From Rotaria sordida (taxonomy: Eukaryota > Rotifera > Eurotatoria > Philodinida > Philodinidae): 64,000 nt of DNA. Location of the stretch: contig CAJNOL010000056.1 in the NCBI GenBank assembly GCA_905250125.1, forward strand, positions 131,381 through 195,380. Direction: 5' to 3'. Every line of letters starts with the position of its first letter. Positions within the stretch are counted from its first letter, which is position 1. The notes under the pieces are model-generated. The model saw only the letters and a program-made list of their open reading frames with translations. It did no database searches and was not told the origin of the DNA. The position numbers and the translations under genes were made by a program. Below are positions 38,581 through 50,383 of this stretch, one piece after another.

Positions 38581-40279
38581 ATGTTAACAAATGATAGTAC
38601 ATTGTTAAAAATGATTTTGAATACACTTGATTTTGATGTTCTTCGTCTTCAATCACTTGGGTATAAACAAGAATTAACACGAGCATTTACTCGTTTAACT
38701 AATTATGGAATGTCATTATCAGTTATTAGTGTTACATCTGGTCTTTCATCATTATTTTCATATGGTATGATAACAGGTGGTCCAGTTGTTATGATATGGG
38801 GATGGCTTATTGTTTGTTTTTTTACTCTTTTTATTGTTTTTGGTATGGCAGAAATATGTTCAGCTTACCCAACATCAGGTGGTCTTTACTATTGGACAGG
38901 TATACTTGTACCACAACGACATAAAGCATTAGTAAGTTGGTTTACTGGATGGTTTAATTTAATTGGACAATTTACTATAACAACTGCTATTGATTTTAGT
39001 CTTGCTATGTTGATAGCAAGTGTTATTTCATTAAGTTTAAATTTTCAATGGTCACCTGAACGATATCATATTATTCTTATATATTTAATAATTATAATAA
39101 GTCATGGAATATGTAATTCATTAGGAATACGTTTTCTTTCTTGGTTAATATATATATCAACATGGTGGCAATTATTAGCACCAATTATTGTTTCGTTAGC
39201 ACTTCTTATTGGTGCTAGATCAGGTCATCAATCAATTAAATTTGTTTTTACAGAATTTAAAAATGAAACTGGATGGACAAATAAAGTAAATTAATTTTCT
39301 TTTTTCTTGTTATTTTTTTTTTCTTTTTCTTTAAAGATTTATGTTATTTTAATGGGTCTTTTACCAGCTCATTATGTTCTTACTGGTTATAATGCATCAG
39401 CTCATATAACAGAAGAAACTAAACAAGCTGATAAAGCTAGTCCATGGGGTATGATTAATGCCATATTAGTTTCTATTATTATTGGATGGATCTTTCTAAT
39501 TGCATTCTTTTTTGGTATACACGACTATGAAACTACAATAAGAACATCAACTGGCTTTCCAATAATACAAATTTTACTTGATAATTTTAATAATGAATTA
39601 ACATTATTTTTTATGTGTCTACTTTTAATAGCATGTTGGTTTTCTGGTTTAGCTTCAGTAACAACAAATTCAAGAATGATTTATGCATTTAGTCGTGATA
39701 ATGCTATGGTAATTAAATAGTCGTATAAACGATTTCATTTGATAAAAATATATTGTGGAAAAAATAAAATTATTCTTTTCTTTTTTTCTTTTCTTACAGC
39801 CCGGTTCTTGTTGGTGGCATATAATTCATCCTCGCTTATCATGTCCACTTAATGCTGTTTGGTTATCATGTTTTATTGCATTTCTTCTTGCACTTCCTTA
39901 TTTAGGTAATACAACTACTTTTGTGGTTATTACAAGTCTATCTACTGTTTGTTTATATATATCATATATACTGCCTATTGTATGTAAACTTCTTTATCCG
40001 AATGCATTTCTTCGTGGTCCATTTCATCTTGGAATATTTTCAAAATTTATTAATATAATTGCACTTCTTTGGGTTTGTCTTATTATTGTTCTTTCTGTTC
40101 TTCCACCAATTTATCCAATTACTGCTGTTACAATGAATTATGCATCAGTTGGTGTTGGAATTGTAATTATATGCGCTGGATTTGCTTATTTTTTATCAGC
40201 AAAATATTGGTTTCAAGGACCAACTACTAATTTAACTTTCAATAAAGAAAACTTTGATTTAGTTATAAAACATTTCTAA
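38581..40279 (+). CDS. APC-superfamily amino-acid/GABA permease (BAT1/UGA4-like)
   Basis: Three exons (38581-39285, 39337-39708, 39800-40279), all phase 0, give 518 residues. Family blocks are clear: LGYKQEL near the start, YGMITGGPVVMIWGW (helix 2), EICSAYPTSGGLYYWTG, WFTGWFNLIGQFTITTAIDF and GYNASAHITEETKQA, followed by SRMIYAFSRDNAM. These define the amino acid/choline (ACT) branch of APC transporters, usually 12 membrane helices with about 500 residues, working at the plasma or organelle membrane as H+- or exchange-coupled carriers. The best remembered relatives are fungal UGA4-type and plant BAT1-type permeases rather than animal SLC7, so lateral origin is possible (inference). The substrate is not predictable. 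The gene is intact. A second Met at position 11 is an alternative start. Confidence 0.88.
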
Positions 40280-40528
40280 ATATTCATGAAATAAAAATGT
40301 ACATCAATGAAATTTTGAATTTTCGACGCCGCCATAGTATTCAACATAGTGATTATTGTTGTTGTTGTTGTTGTTGTTGTTTTTATCTAACCATCTGCTT
40401 TATTCTCACGCAGTGCATCCACTCTAGGCCTGATATGAAAACATGTATATGATAAGCCTTATTTTTTTTAAAAGAACCATTACTATAAATAGACGAGAGG
40501 CATCTAGAATCGATTGTATTTATTAAAT
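40280..40528. repeat. Spacer with (TTG)n microsatellite
   Basis: The permease 3' flank and LPMO1 promoter region. (GTT)n, about nine units, lies at roughly 40356-40382. No gene. Confidence 0.7.
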
Positions 40529-41562
40529 ATGACTACGATGTTAGGTTTACTGTATATATTTACATCTTGCTTTATATCGGTTTATGGTCATGGTTATCTA
40601 TTAGATCCAGTAGCTCGTAGTTCAGGTTGGCTCGTTGATCAATCATTTAAACAATGTTGTACTTATAGTAATCATATGGAAATGTTTTGTGGTGGTACTC
40701 AACTTCAATGGAATGTTCATAGTTGGTTAATTTCACAATTTTGAATCATTAAAAGAAATTTTGTATCTATATTATAGGAGGAAAATGTAGTATTTGTGGT
40801 GAACCATATGATAAACCAGCTAAATTATTTGAAAAAGGAGGAGCTATGTATACAGGTAAAANNNNNNNNNNATATATATATATATGAAAGTATTGAATTG
40901 TTATTGTGTTTTGATAGTTAACAGCTAATCATAAAGGTCATTTTGAATTTCGTTTATGTAATGTGGATAGTAATCCAAATTCAGATGCAACACAAGAATG
41001 TCTTGATCGTCGAGTATTAAAAATTGCTGGAACAGATTCAACCAGATTACGTGATGTTGATAAATATGGTACAGCAACAATTACTGTTCGTGTTCAACTT
41101 CCATCAGATGTTGCTTGTCGACATTGTGTTTTTCAATGGAAATATACAGCAGGAAATAATTGGGGTACAGATCCTATAACTGGTCAATCAGGTCTTGGAA
41201 TGGGTATTGAAAATGAAACATTCATGGGTTGTTCAGATATTTCGATTAATGGTAATGGTTCACCTATTGAAACAAGACCTCCTATTATTGTTACACCTGG
41301 GTAAATCAAAAGTCATATTTGTTTATGTTTAGGAAGCAAAAAAAACATTTTTTATTTTAGTACTCCAGCAACAACAAGAAGAAAAACAAGTTCTCGCCCA
41401 CCAAGTGGTTCAACTACTTGGTCATCTAATGGTGTTCAATATAAAACTAATGATATAGTATTATATGAAGGCAAGCAATTTCAATGTATCGCCGATCATA
41501 CATCATTTCCTGGAGCTGAACCAGGCATCCTTACTTGGGCTTGGTGGAAATCTATAAACTAA
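40529..41562 (+). CDS. AA15-type lytic polysaccharide monooxygenase with C-terminal CBM5/12-like module, copy 1 (interrupted by gap)
   Basis: Exons: 40529-40721, 40778 to the gap at 40862, 40918-41300, 41361-41562. MTTMLGLLYIFTSCFISVYG is a signal peptide leaving His21 as the mature N-terminal copper ligand (HGYLLDPVARSS). FCGG..LQWN, RGKCSICGEPYD, the second brace histidine in LTANHKGHFEFRLC, CVFQWKYTAGNNWG and ENETFMGCSDI match AA15 LPMOs, copper enzymes that oxidatively cleave chitin or cellulose. A Thr/Ser linker leads to a CBM5/12-like chitin-binding module (VQYKTNDIVLYEGKQFQC ... AEPGILTWAWW). By comparison with copy 2, the 10-N gap replaces the last part of exon 2 (about 16 codons) and its donor, so the gene is probably intact in the organism. 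The upstream TTG at 40514 is not needed; ATG 40529 fits the signal peptide. Confidence 0.9.
40862..40871. other. Assembly gap (10 N) inside LPMO copy 1
   Basis: Ten Ns followed by a (TA)n tract. The paralogue shows about 50 coding bases plus the start of an intron at this place, so the true missing length is larger than 10. Confidence 0.95.
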
Positions 41563-43384
41563 ATATATTTTCTTCGATCATTATAGATCAATCTTGTTTT
41601 TGAAAAAAATTACGCATACTGAGAAATGTTATTTGGACATGAAAAAATTTATTCTAATAAATACAAGAATAAAAGTAAAGAAGTGTTGTGTGAATTGAAA
41701 TGTTCACGAGCTGCCTATATTCGATGTTTGGATTATATTGACGAAGGAGATTATCTTCGATTTGGTTTGCCTTAAGGTTTAGTTTTAAAGAAATGAAAAT
41801 CATTGTTGTTGTAGTTCTTTGCTTGAAATATCAAATTATGACTTAGTATGATGACTTTTCTTGTGAAATACAGAGAAGTTAATGACCTTAGAATCACTTT
41901 AATATTCAATAGAAATTTTTAATTGTTTGAAATAATTTCTAATTATTTATTTATTTTTTTAATCGAAAACCAAACTTCATTATTTTGCCATTGATGTCTA
42001 CTATACCAATTTCATCCGAATATGGAAACTATATATCCAAATGCTAACAAGAAAACGGTTTCAACTAATTAATCCCTTTTTCACGAGAAACTACGAAATT
42101 GTAGGTTGTCGATCATAGTAATTTTGAATATGAATATAAGAAATTCACAACAACCTTCATATATGCTGAATTTATAAAATACTAACTTTCCAGATTAACA
42201 AAAATGGTATCGAAATCGTTTTGAAACTGCTGAAATTATAGAGTAAATCAAGTTTTCTAGAAAGTAATAGTTTTTTCATAAACTTCAAGAAAAAATAATA
42301 TCATTCAGAAAGTTTATAAATTGCAATATTGATGTACATCTGTGGTACGAATTGAAATGGTTGCATATTCTTCAAAAAAAAACCTAGGAACTTCAAACAA
42401 GAAAAGTTTCTGTTTTCTAATCAATTCGACATGCTCTATAATCTACGCGGATCTGAAAAAAAAATTTTCTGGCGAAAAGTGCATTAGTCTGGAAAATCGA
42501 TTTCCTAGAAAACTAACATATGAAGATGTTAGAGGATTTCTCATGCTCTTAATCTGAATCGCCATGATCGATAACTTATCATCCAGTAGCTTTCATTAAA
42601 AAACAGATTGATTCTCTAAAACGGTTTCATTGTGAAAAGCTTTTCAAGTCATAAAATAATGTATTCGAATTTGAAATCTACTGATATTTCTCTTCAAATA
42701 ACAGTCGATGAAAACTGTTAAAGGTGATTATAAGTTTTTTTTTAATGATTTTTGGGTACAGAAAGTTTTTCTCTATCGAACACTGCATGCATTATTCGAC
42801 GGTGGAAATCTTTCTCTCGAAACCTATATATGTCCCGCTCTGTAATCAAAATCTAATGATCGCCTCCATAAGTGATGTATTTATTCTTTTTATGCTTTAC
42901 AAGAAACATGATCTTGTATATCTACAATTGTCTAAAATTTTTAAATAAATCATAAAACTGAAGTTGATCAATCTTGTCATTGCTAACAAATTAATTTCTA
43001 AATTTTCAAAACATTAAATTATTTGTAGAAGAGATTGTCTCATAGTTCAATAATGTTCTGGACAAATACTTAAAGAAGTTTTATTTTCATCTTATCTTTT
43101 ATTTAAATTTCATTCTCAAATATGTATTTCATATTTTATAATTTAATCTTCAAGTTTAGTAAATAATGATTTCATAATATTGAACATTACGACAAGCATT
43201 TTTTTTTTCATTCAAGAATATGTTATTCGTCATCGATTGAAATTGATATATCTCACTTGATTTTGTAAGTGTACATCGTCATACAAAAATATTATGATAT
43301 CAAATTTTAATTCTTAATAGGATTATTATACAAAACCGATAAATGATTTCGTCTTGAGTTCATAACATTTGATCTTTTTGTTCG
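41563..43384. other. Intergenic between the two LPMO genes
   Basis: AT-rich spacer, presumably holding the copy 2 promoter. Open frames 42342-42557 and 42724-42948 have no domain. I see no relic of a third LPMO. Confidence 0.55.
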
Positions 43385-44358
43385 ATGATCATCAACATGT
43401 TAAATTTTTTCGTTTTATTCTCATTTTGTCTAATATCAATTAATGGTCATGGTTATTTATTTGAACCAGTTGCACGTAGTTCAGCTTGGCTTGTTGATCC
43501 ATCATTTAAAAAATGTTGTACTTATTCTGGTCATATGGAAATGTTTTGTGGTGGTGTTGGACATCAATGGAATGCAAATGGTTTCGTTACTTCTTTGTTT
43601 TGTTTTTGATTTTATTATGTCATTTTTAATCTTTTATTTAGGAGGTAAATGTGGTATCTGTGGTGAACCATATGATAGAGCAGTTAAATTATTTGAAAAA
43701 GGTGGAACTATGTATACAGGTAAAATTGTCCAGACATATATTCAAGGAGAACAAATCGATGTCAAAGTCAAAGTAAATAAAAAAATAAAAAGAATTTTTG
43801 TTAATTTTATTTTTCTTGTAGTTATCAGCAAATCATCAAGGTTATTTTGAATTTCGTTTATGTAATGTGGATAGTAATCCAAATTCAGATGCAACACAAG
43901 AATGTCTTGATCGTCGACTATTAAAAATTGCTGGAACAGATTCAACAAAATATCGTGATATTACTAAACATGGTTCTGAAATGATTACTGTTCGTGTTCA
44001 ACTTCCATCAGATGTTGTTTGTCAACATTGTGTTTTTCAATGGAAATATACCACAGGAAATAATTGGGGTCGAGATCCTACTACTAATAAATCAGGTCCT
44101 GGTTTAGGAAGAGAAAATGAAACATTTATGGGTTGTTCTGATATAACTATTTTGGCCACTAGTCCAACGACTACTCTTCCAACACTTGTAATTAGTCCTA
44201 CAACGTAAGTCAATTGTCTTATTTATTCTATTTTAATTATAATATTTCTATAGCACTATAACAACAACAACCAAATTAATATCACGATCGACAAAATATT
44301 GGTCAATATCATTACCAAAGCATTGGTCAGCATTACTAACATTTATTTCATCATTACC

Positions 44359-44390
<32 letters not shown>

Positions 44391-44575
44391 CGACGACGAT
44401 GACAACCAAGACTACTGCTAGTTTATCCGCATGGTCACCATTATTAGTTGCTTATCAAAGAGGTGATGATGTCATGTATAATGGTATGAAATATCGATGT
44501 GTTACTTCTCATCGATCATATGCAGGTGCTGAGCCAAGTCCTCTTACTTGGGCTTTATGGCGAAAAATTGAATAA
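43385..44575 (+). CDS. AA15-type lytic polysaccharide monooxygenase with Thr-rich linker and CBM5/12-like module, copy 2
   Basis: Four exons (43385-43580, 43642-43772, 43822-44204, 44254-44575) give 343 residues. The signal peptide ends ...CLISING, making His22 the copper-binding N-terminus (HGYLFEPVARSS). The second brace histidine is His114 (LSANHQGYFEF) and the likely axial residue is Phe211 (ENETFMGCSDI). Cysteine blocks CGGVGHQW, GGKCGICGEP and CQHCVFQWKY match AA15. Residues about 222-292 form a linker with 12 consecutive Thr, probably O-glycosylated, including WSxSLPKHWSALL. Residues about 293-343 are a CBM5/12-like chitin-binding module (VAYQRGDDVMYNGMKYRC ... PLTWALW). Intron positions and phases equal those of copy 1, so the pair arose by tandem duplication of an intron-bearing gene. 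It converges with FBXO9, 179 bases away. Its role is extracellular oxidative attack on chitin-like polymer. Confidence 0.93.
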
Positions 44576-44754
44576 CTTTTTTACTTTTACTAATAAATAA
44601 ATATGCATAATCAGTAGGAATTCTTTGTTTTTTTTTTAATACAAGCACACTGTTTTTATTTATTAAGTAACAAGGAGATTAAACAGAACTCTATCTATGC
44701 AAAAAAAAGGATCTATATACATAAAAAAAGCAATCACCGAGCTGATTGGTTATA

Positions 44755-47560
44755 TTATTTGAGTAGTTGTTCTGCTGCAAGAGCATAACTTTTCACTCGT
44801 GAAAAAATTAATGCTGGATATGCATGTCGATCATTGACTACATCAAGTAGTGTCGAACGTTCTTCACCTGTTCGTCTATATAAAAGTAATTTTATTCAAA
44901 AAAAATGTATATATATATATATATATATAAATAATAAAATCTTACTTATTAGTAAATTTAATTTCATAATGTGTCCATACAAGTTGATGATATTTTTTCT
45001 TTCCAGCATCACACATTTCAAATTCCTAGAAAGAAAAAATTTTAAGAATTTATTTCATAGTTCGATAATAAAAAAAAAAGTTTTTTTTTTACCATATTCA
45101 TTGTTTGTTCAATATCAGATGTTTGTAAATCTTTACCACCACGTCGTTGAGTACTAGTCATAGTTGAAGTTCGTTGAGTAGTACGTTTTGCTACAATTAA
45201 TACCTATGAAATGCAACGAAAATTAAAGTTATTGATGATAATATATTTTATGTGTTTACTCGATTATTTTGTAAACGATAATTTCCATAAATAAGTGAAG
45301 AATCACGAATTGAATATCGACTTTTTAAACGAGCAACTGTTGCACGAGGTTCATCAGCTATTATATACGAATATAAAAATTATAATTTTCTATTTTTTTT
45401 TTTTTTTTTTTATTTATCTTACCACTCGTATATACCAAAACAATACCTATAAAAAAAGAACAGTTAATTGTAATATATTAAATTAAATATAAAAACAAAC
45501 CATCAGGAAAAAATCGTATATATCGATAGTATTCAACAAGATGCCATGGCGAATAAAATGTATCTAAAGATTGTTCACCTTGACGAATATATGTTGCTCG
45601 ACTAATATACACACCTAGAAAACAAATAATCATAACTCTTAATTTCTCAAAACTACGTAAATTGAAACAGAAAAAAACCCTCCTCAAAAAGACACTGCAA
45701 GGAAAAAAATATTTCGAATAAAAAAAGATAATGATTCGATCGAGATGTACAGGGTAAGGCTTTTTCGCATTCTGACTAAAAAAAAAGTTTTCTAACCTTC
45801 AATCTATTCTACAAAATGTCTACTCCAAAGATGAGATCGATCGGTAAATGTCGATCTACTGGCAAAGAATCGGTTCATATACTGAAACTTTATCTTATCG
45901 TGCACTCTAAAGCTCGTCAGGTGCAACATTTTCGGAGCTGGACCCAGTTGAACCGTACTTTGATACTCTCAATAAAAGTTTTTGATTACATATTTCTCAG
46001 ATGACTAGAGCCTATCGAGTTCGGGTCCGAGACCAATCCGATAGGCTTCCGCATACCATGAATCTAGAAAATTTGAACGATTCTTTGAAAATGTTCTGAA
46101 CATTCATTTTTTTCTGGTTCAATGATCAATTTATTTCTCTAAAAACACTGTTTAGTTTAAAACTCGTGACATAAATAAGAGATGGAACCGATTCAGTGTA
46201 TTGATGATCGGTCTCTGCTCTACCTTAATCTTACTCTACGAAGTTTTTATCTCACTCTTAGTTAACCCTACTCCAGTTGAAAGATTTTCGAAGTGATCAA
46301 TATTAAATGTATATCACTTTAGAGATATGCAAAGTAAGCTTTGTTGTCATATTCTGATTGAGAAAAAATTTCTAATCCTTACTCCGAATAACTTTAATCA
46401 AGATTCATATCACAAGAGAACCTGACTATCACTAGCAAATATATTTCTTTCAAAAGATTATCAAAATTTCTAAATGTATCGAAAAATTTAATTTCATAAA
46501 CATTGTTTTTTTTTCCTACCATTAAAAACTACATGTGGTCTATTAATAAACATATGACGCCAATTAATATTTGTAGACGAATTCCCTATATTAACACCCC
46601 ATGTTTTAAAACAAATCATTTTCCATAATTGAGAATCTCGTGCACATATATAAAAACCTCGACATACACGTGCACATTGTTCTAATGAACGTATATCTAA
46701 ATCTGATGAGACGACCCAACGAAATATATAAATTAATACTTCCGATGGAAGACTTGATATATGTGTGGCCTACATTAAAAAAAACCAAAACAAATTAACT
46801 TTCATTTTACTCAAACAAAATAAAAATTTACTTGTTGAGGAAAATTTTTAACACATATAGCTGAAAGTTCACTATCATCCATATGAATACGTTGTAAAGA
46901 ATCAATAAGACTATCATCTTGTTCAGACACCTCATCTATATTATTATCTTCATCAGCATCTTCTCTATATAAAACAAAAAATAATAATAATAATAATAAT
47001 TATTATTATTTATTTAAATAAAATATCTTTACATACTGTCGATTATTTAAATCCATTGTTGTTATTTGTTGTTGTCCTTTTCGAGCCATACGAAATTCAA
47101 TATCCGGTACTAATTGCATAGCTGCTCGATAATATTTTATAGCTAAAAAGAAAATCATAAAAATTATTTAGAAAACGATATTAAATAATATCTTACCATC
47201 ATATAATTTGCCTTCACGTTCCAAATCAGATGCACGTTGAAAAAAATGTTTTGCCTATATTAAATAATTAAAATTCAATTAAATATGAATTATTTTTTAT
47301 TTTGTTTTACCTGTTCTTCAACATTAATAGGTTCTTCTTGTTCTTTTTGTTTATCATTAATAACATGCCCATAGACAGTTCGTTGTTGAATTTCTTTTTT
47401 CCATTTATTAAGAAATTCATCTAATTGAAGTTCAATACGTCGTTCATTAGTTCGTTGTTCATTCATTTCATATTCACAATCATCACTATCTCGGTCAGAA
47501 TCCTGTTTAAAATAATTCATCAATAAGTTAATGATCAATGTATGTATAAATACTTACCAT
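44755..47560 (-). CDS. FBXO9: F-box only protein 9 (FBXO9) orthologue
   Basis: Twelve exons, all phases consistent, 429 residues: 47558-47560 (ATG only), 47311-47502, 47197-47254, 47037-47142, 46832-46964, 46520-46769, 45501-45614, 45423-45446, 45260-45357, 45093-45203, 44946-45025, 44755-44875. Order as in vertebrate FBXO9: acidic N-terminus; TPR-like segment ([19 protein letters not shown] then [17 protein letters not shown]); F-box from residue about 170 ([20 protein letters not shown]); then [16 protein letters not shown] and [16 protein letters not shown], nearly identical to the human protein as I recall it. FBXO9 is the substrate receptor of an SCF (SKP1-CUL1) ubiquitin ligase. Odd points: the start codon is alone in its coding exon, exon 8 is 24 nt, and the donor after exon 7 is GTTTGT. 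Intron 6 (45615-46519) is large and holds no recognisable gene. Confidence 0.95.
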
Positions 47561-47578
47561 GGTAAAAGAGAAGATTAT

Positions 47579-47644
47579 TTAAAGATCACGGAAAGAAAAT
47601 TGAATAACTGAATTATATAATTTTGCTCGACGGGCACCAGCCAT
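47579..47644 (-). promoter_or_regulatory. Possible upstream ORF of FBXO9
   Basis: ATG at 47644 opens a 21-codon frame (MAGARRAKLYNSVIQFSFRD, then Leu) that stops 18 bases before the FBXO9 start codon. If the transcript begins upstream of it, it would act as a translation-limiting uORF. Its GC-richer start is unlike the surrounding sequence. The transcript start is unknown, so this is tentative. Confidence 0.35.
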
Positions 47645-49337
47645 TACACGAAAGATAATATAAATTGTAAAATGAAATGTACTTTTACCTTAAATATAAA
47701 TATTTACTACAAAACTGTGTATTAAATCCATATATTATCTAATCTATTACTGACATCTATTATGCAATACTTTTTGTTTATGATGAAATTGCTGATGTAA
47801 ATTTTCTTTAAAAAAAAAAGGGATTATTATGATGAAATAATTTATTGAAATAATTCGTCACTATTTCCTTCAATGAGGTCACTACTTGATGATAAGTGCA
47901 AGACATTCATGAAAATATTTATTGAGAAAAAAGTCGATAGTAAGTAAACACACACTTATTGTATGTTCTATTCTATTTTTAATGGCAATAAACATTTGTA
48001 CCTCCTAGCTATTCATCCAATCAACTTCCAATGTTGAGAAGACACCTAGAGAAGTTGACAAGGTCTTACTACTTGCAAAATGTGTCAATGACAAAGGCAT
48101 TTCATTGATTTTACTAGAATTTGGAAGCAGTATTTCGGACCGAAAAGTCTTAGAATTATTTCCAATGTTTTGCAATCGGTTCTCGCTCGAGAGAACAGAA
48201 AGTAAATCGAAAGTCATCAAAAAAATCCGAAAACATTCCGGTCCAGAATACTGCTTTCATGTTCTATCGTTGGTATCACAACTGAGCGGTCATTATTTAC
48301 TATATGCAACTTCTATTAATGTTATATATACTTGTACTAAATATTTAAATCATAAAGGAAAAATTTATTAAACATAGGTTATCAAGGTTACGTATTTCAT
48401 ATCTCTTTTTCGATATGAAATGATATCTAAAGAATTGATTAAAAAGTTGAAAGTTCATATCGAGTATTCAAGCAATTACCTTGCACACTTCCAATGGACA
48501 GATCAACAGAATGCTTGCTCTCATCAATAGATTATTCAAGTAGTAAGAACTTTTCTATGTTTCTACATAAAATTTGGTAAGGTATGTATATCTGTTGTAA
48601 GTATTTACATTGATTATTTAGTATATTTCTTCTCTATGTGGATATTCATTTTTTTATACAACTTCGTCTCGTCTTAACTTTTTCCTGCTTCAGGAAACAG
48701 TCTACGATTTCTCGACTTGTTTCGGTCTGTGAAATGAACCATGATAATTATTTAGTTAGATAAGACTTTATACTATCAGAAAAATCTTTCTCTTCAGAGT
48801 GTTCAGTGTTGAAGAAAGATCCAGGTGTAGTCTTTTTTGACATGTCATATCTATGTGATCTGCTATCACAAGATTTCAGATTGAATTTCTATATTAAAAT
48901 TTCCGGTGCCCACACCTGTAAGACCCGACTCTTTTGAAGCTTACCTTAACTGATAGCAACAAGTCTAAATTCTCTTAACAATTGCAACAGTTTATGAATG
49001 GTAGAAATCAACTTTCAAATCATAAAATTAACTCATATATTTTACCTAGTCTTGTTACTTGAAGATGTTATCCAATAAAGTATGCTGAATATGAATTTGA
49101 ATAATAAATATTTAAACTCTAAATCAAATAAATTCTAATATTAATTGATCTCGAATTATCTATTCTCAAATTTTCTTGATTTAAAGTAATAACAATATAT
49201 TAATGATTTTTGTTCAATATCTACTAAATAATTTAAACAATAAAATTGATTTTATTTATGTAACAAGTCAATGTCTTTCAAAGTCTATAAGCAAACAAAT
49301 AAATAAACAAAAATAATTTTTAAATAATTTCTTTTTT
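47645..49337. other. Intergenic, possible decayed ORF
   Basis: The spacer between FBXO9 and the PAP2_C gene. At 48005-48371 both strands carry overlapping open frames of 71-88 codons with slightly less AT-rich sequence, but neither has a domain or splice context. I leave them as non-genic. Confidence 0.45.
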
Positions 49338-50383
49338 TTAAATTTGTTTCAAATGAACTGTTGATGGTGATAAAACTGGAAAGTTTTTAACAGGACAAAT
49401 CACTGTTTTTAAAGGTTGTCGTTTAAAACGTTTATAAACTAAGCCACATTGATTAACATATCGATCAATAGAACCATCAGAATCATATGGAAATATAAGT
49501 CTTTTTAAATGTGGATATAATGGTTCTGGTAAACGTGGTAGATCATAATAAAGTATATCTGCATGCCATATAAATAATGTTACACATAAACCAAGAAACA
49601 TATCAACAGAATAATGATGAAATTCAACAACAGCTCGAATCATTCGTTGAATAACTTGAATCCATATAAATAAACGTATTAATAAACGTAATAATGCAAA
49701 TGGATATGATGAACAAAGAATTGTCACAGCTACTGCTGATATTGTATAAACAATGACATGACCACTATATAATAAATCATTACATGCACCACCTAAAAAT
49801 AAATTTATATAAAGAAATAATTTCTAAATAGAAGAAGAAGAAAAAAACAAGTTTATTTACCTGGACTTAAATTGAATGGATCAACTGGTCCAGTAAAATT
49901 ACATTTTGGATTTGGATTAGGTAAAATAGTCATTGAAAATGTAATAACACGAATTGCTCGTGCTATAGTTAAACATCGAACACCTTTTTGTAAAACTTTT
50001 AATCCTCTTGGTCCATGTAAAAAACAATACAAAATCCATAAAAATAAAACACTATTCGTATCAACTTGATATGTACTTTCACCAATATAAGCAAATTCCA
50101 TAAATGTTCGATTTGCATTACTTAAATATTCTTCAGCTAAATCACGAAGTGGTGTTCGATCATGTTCTAATAATGATATAACTTGTATCATGGTATTTTC
50201 AATCAGTAATTCAGTAATCATGAATACAAGATCACGTATAGATTTTAAGGCATATATAGCTATTTCAGGTGTAATATGGTAATGCCAGAATAGTTTAAAA
50301 CTATCAATAATAAATATTAGTGAAAAAATATCTGGTTGCTCATATCGAGCTTGTTGATAACGACGACGAGGCTGGGTAGGCAT
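49338..50383 (-). CDS. PAP2_C-domain membrane protein, sphingomyelin-synthase-like
   Basis: Two exons (49861-50383, 49338-49792) with a 68-nt intron give 325 residues. Several hydrophobic helices precede and surround two catalytic blocks of the sphingomyelin synthase/PAP2_C family: CNDLLYSGH (family C-G-D-x-x-x-S-G-H-T) and, about 48 residues on, EFHHYSVDM (family H-Y-T-x-D). Thus the His, His and Asp of the triad are all present. Enzymes of this class transfer phospho-head groups between phosphatidyl lipids and ceramide in Golgi, ER or plasma membrane. The replacement of Gly-Asp by Asn-Asp and of SGHT by SGHV is unusual, so the donor or acceptor lipid is uncertain. There is no SAM domain as in SMSr. 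The start at 50383 is the first in-frame ATG. Confidence 0.8.

Noticed and set aside
44354-44400. (ACA)n tract as a non-coding microsatellite
   Set aside because: It is in frame within LPMO copy 2 and encodes the Thr-rich linker, so it belongs to the CDS.
46009-46058. Inverted repeat resembling a tRNA-like stem (AGCCTATCG ... CGATAGGCT)
   Set aside because: No anticodon arm, no T-loop consensus in the right place and no acceptor-length match; it lies in an FBXO9 intron.
48005-48371. Overlapping open frames on both strands, slightly less AT-rich
   Set aside because: Neither strand shows a domain, partner exon or regulatory context; a mutual open frame is expected by chance at this length.
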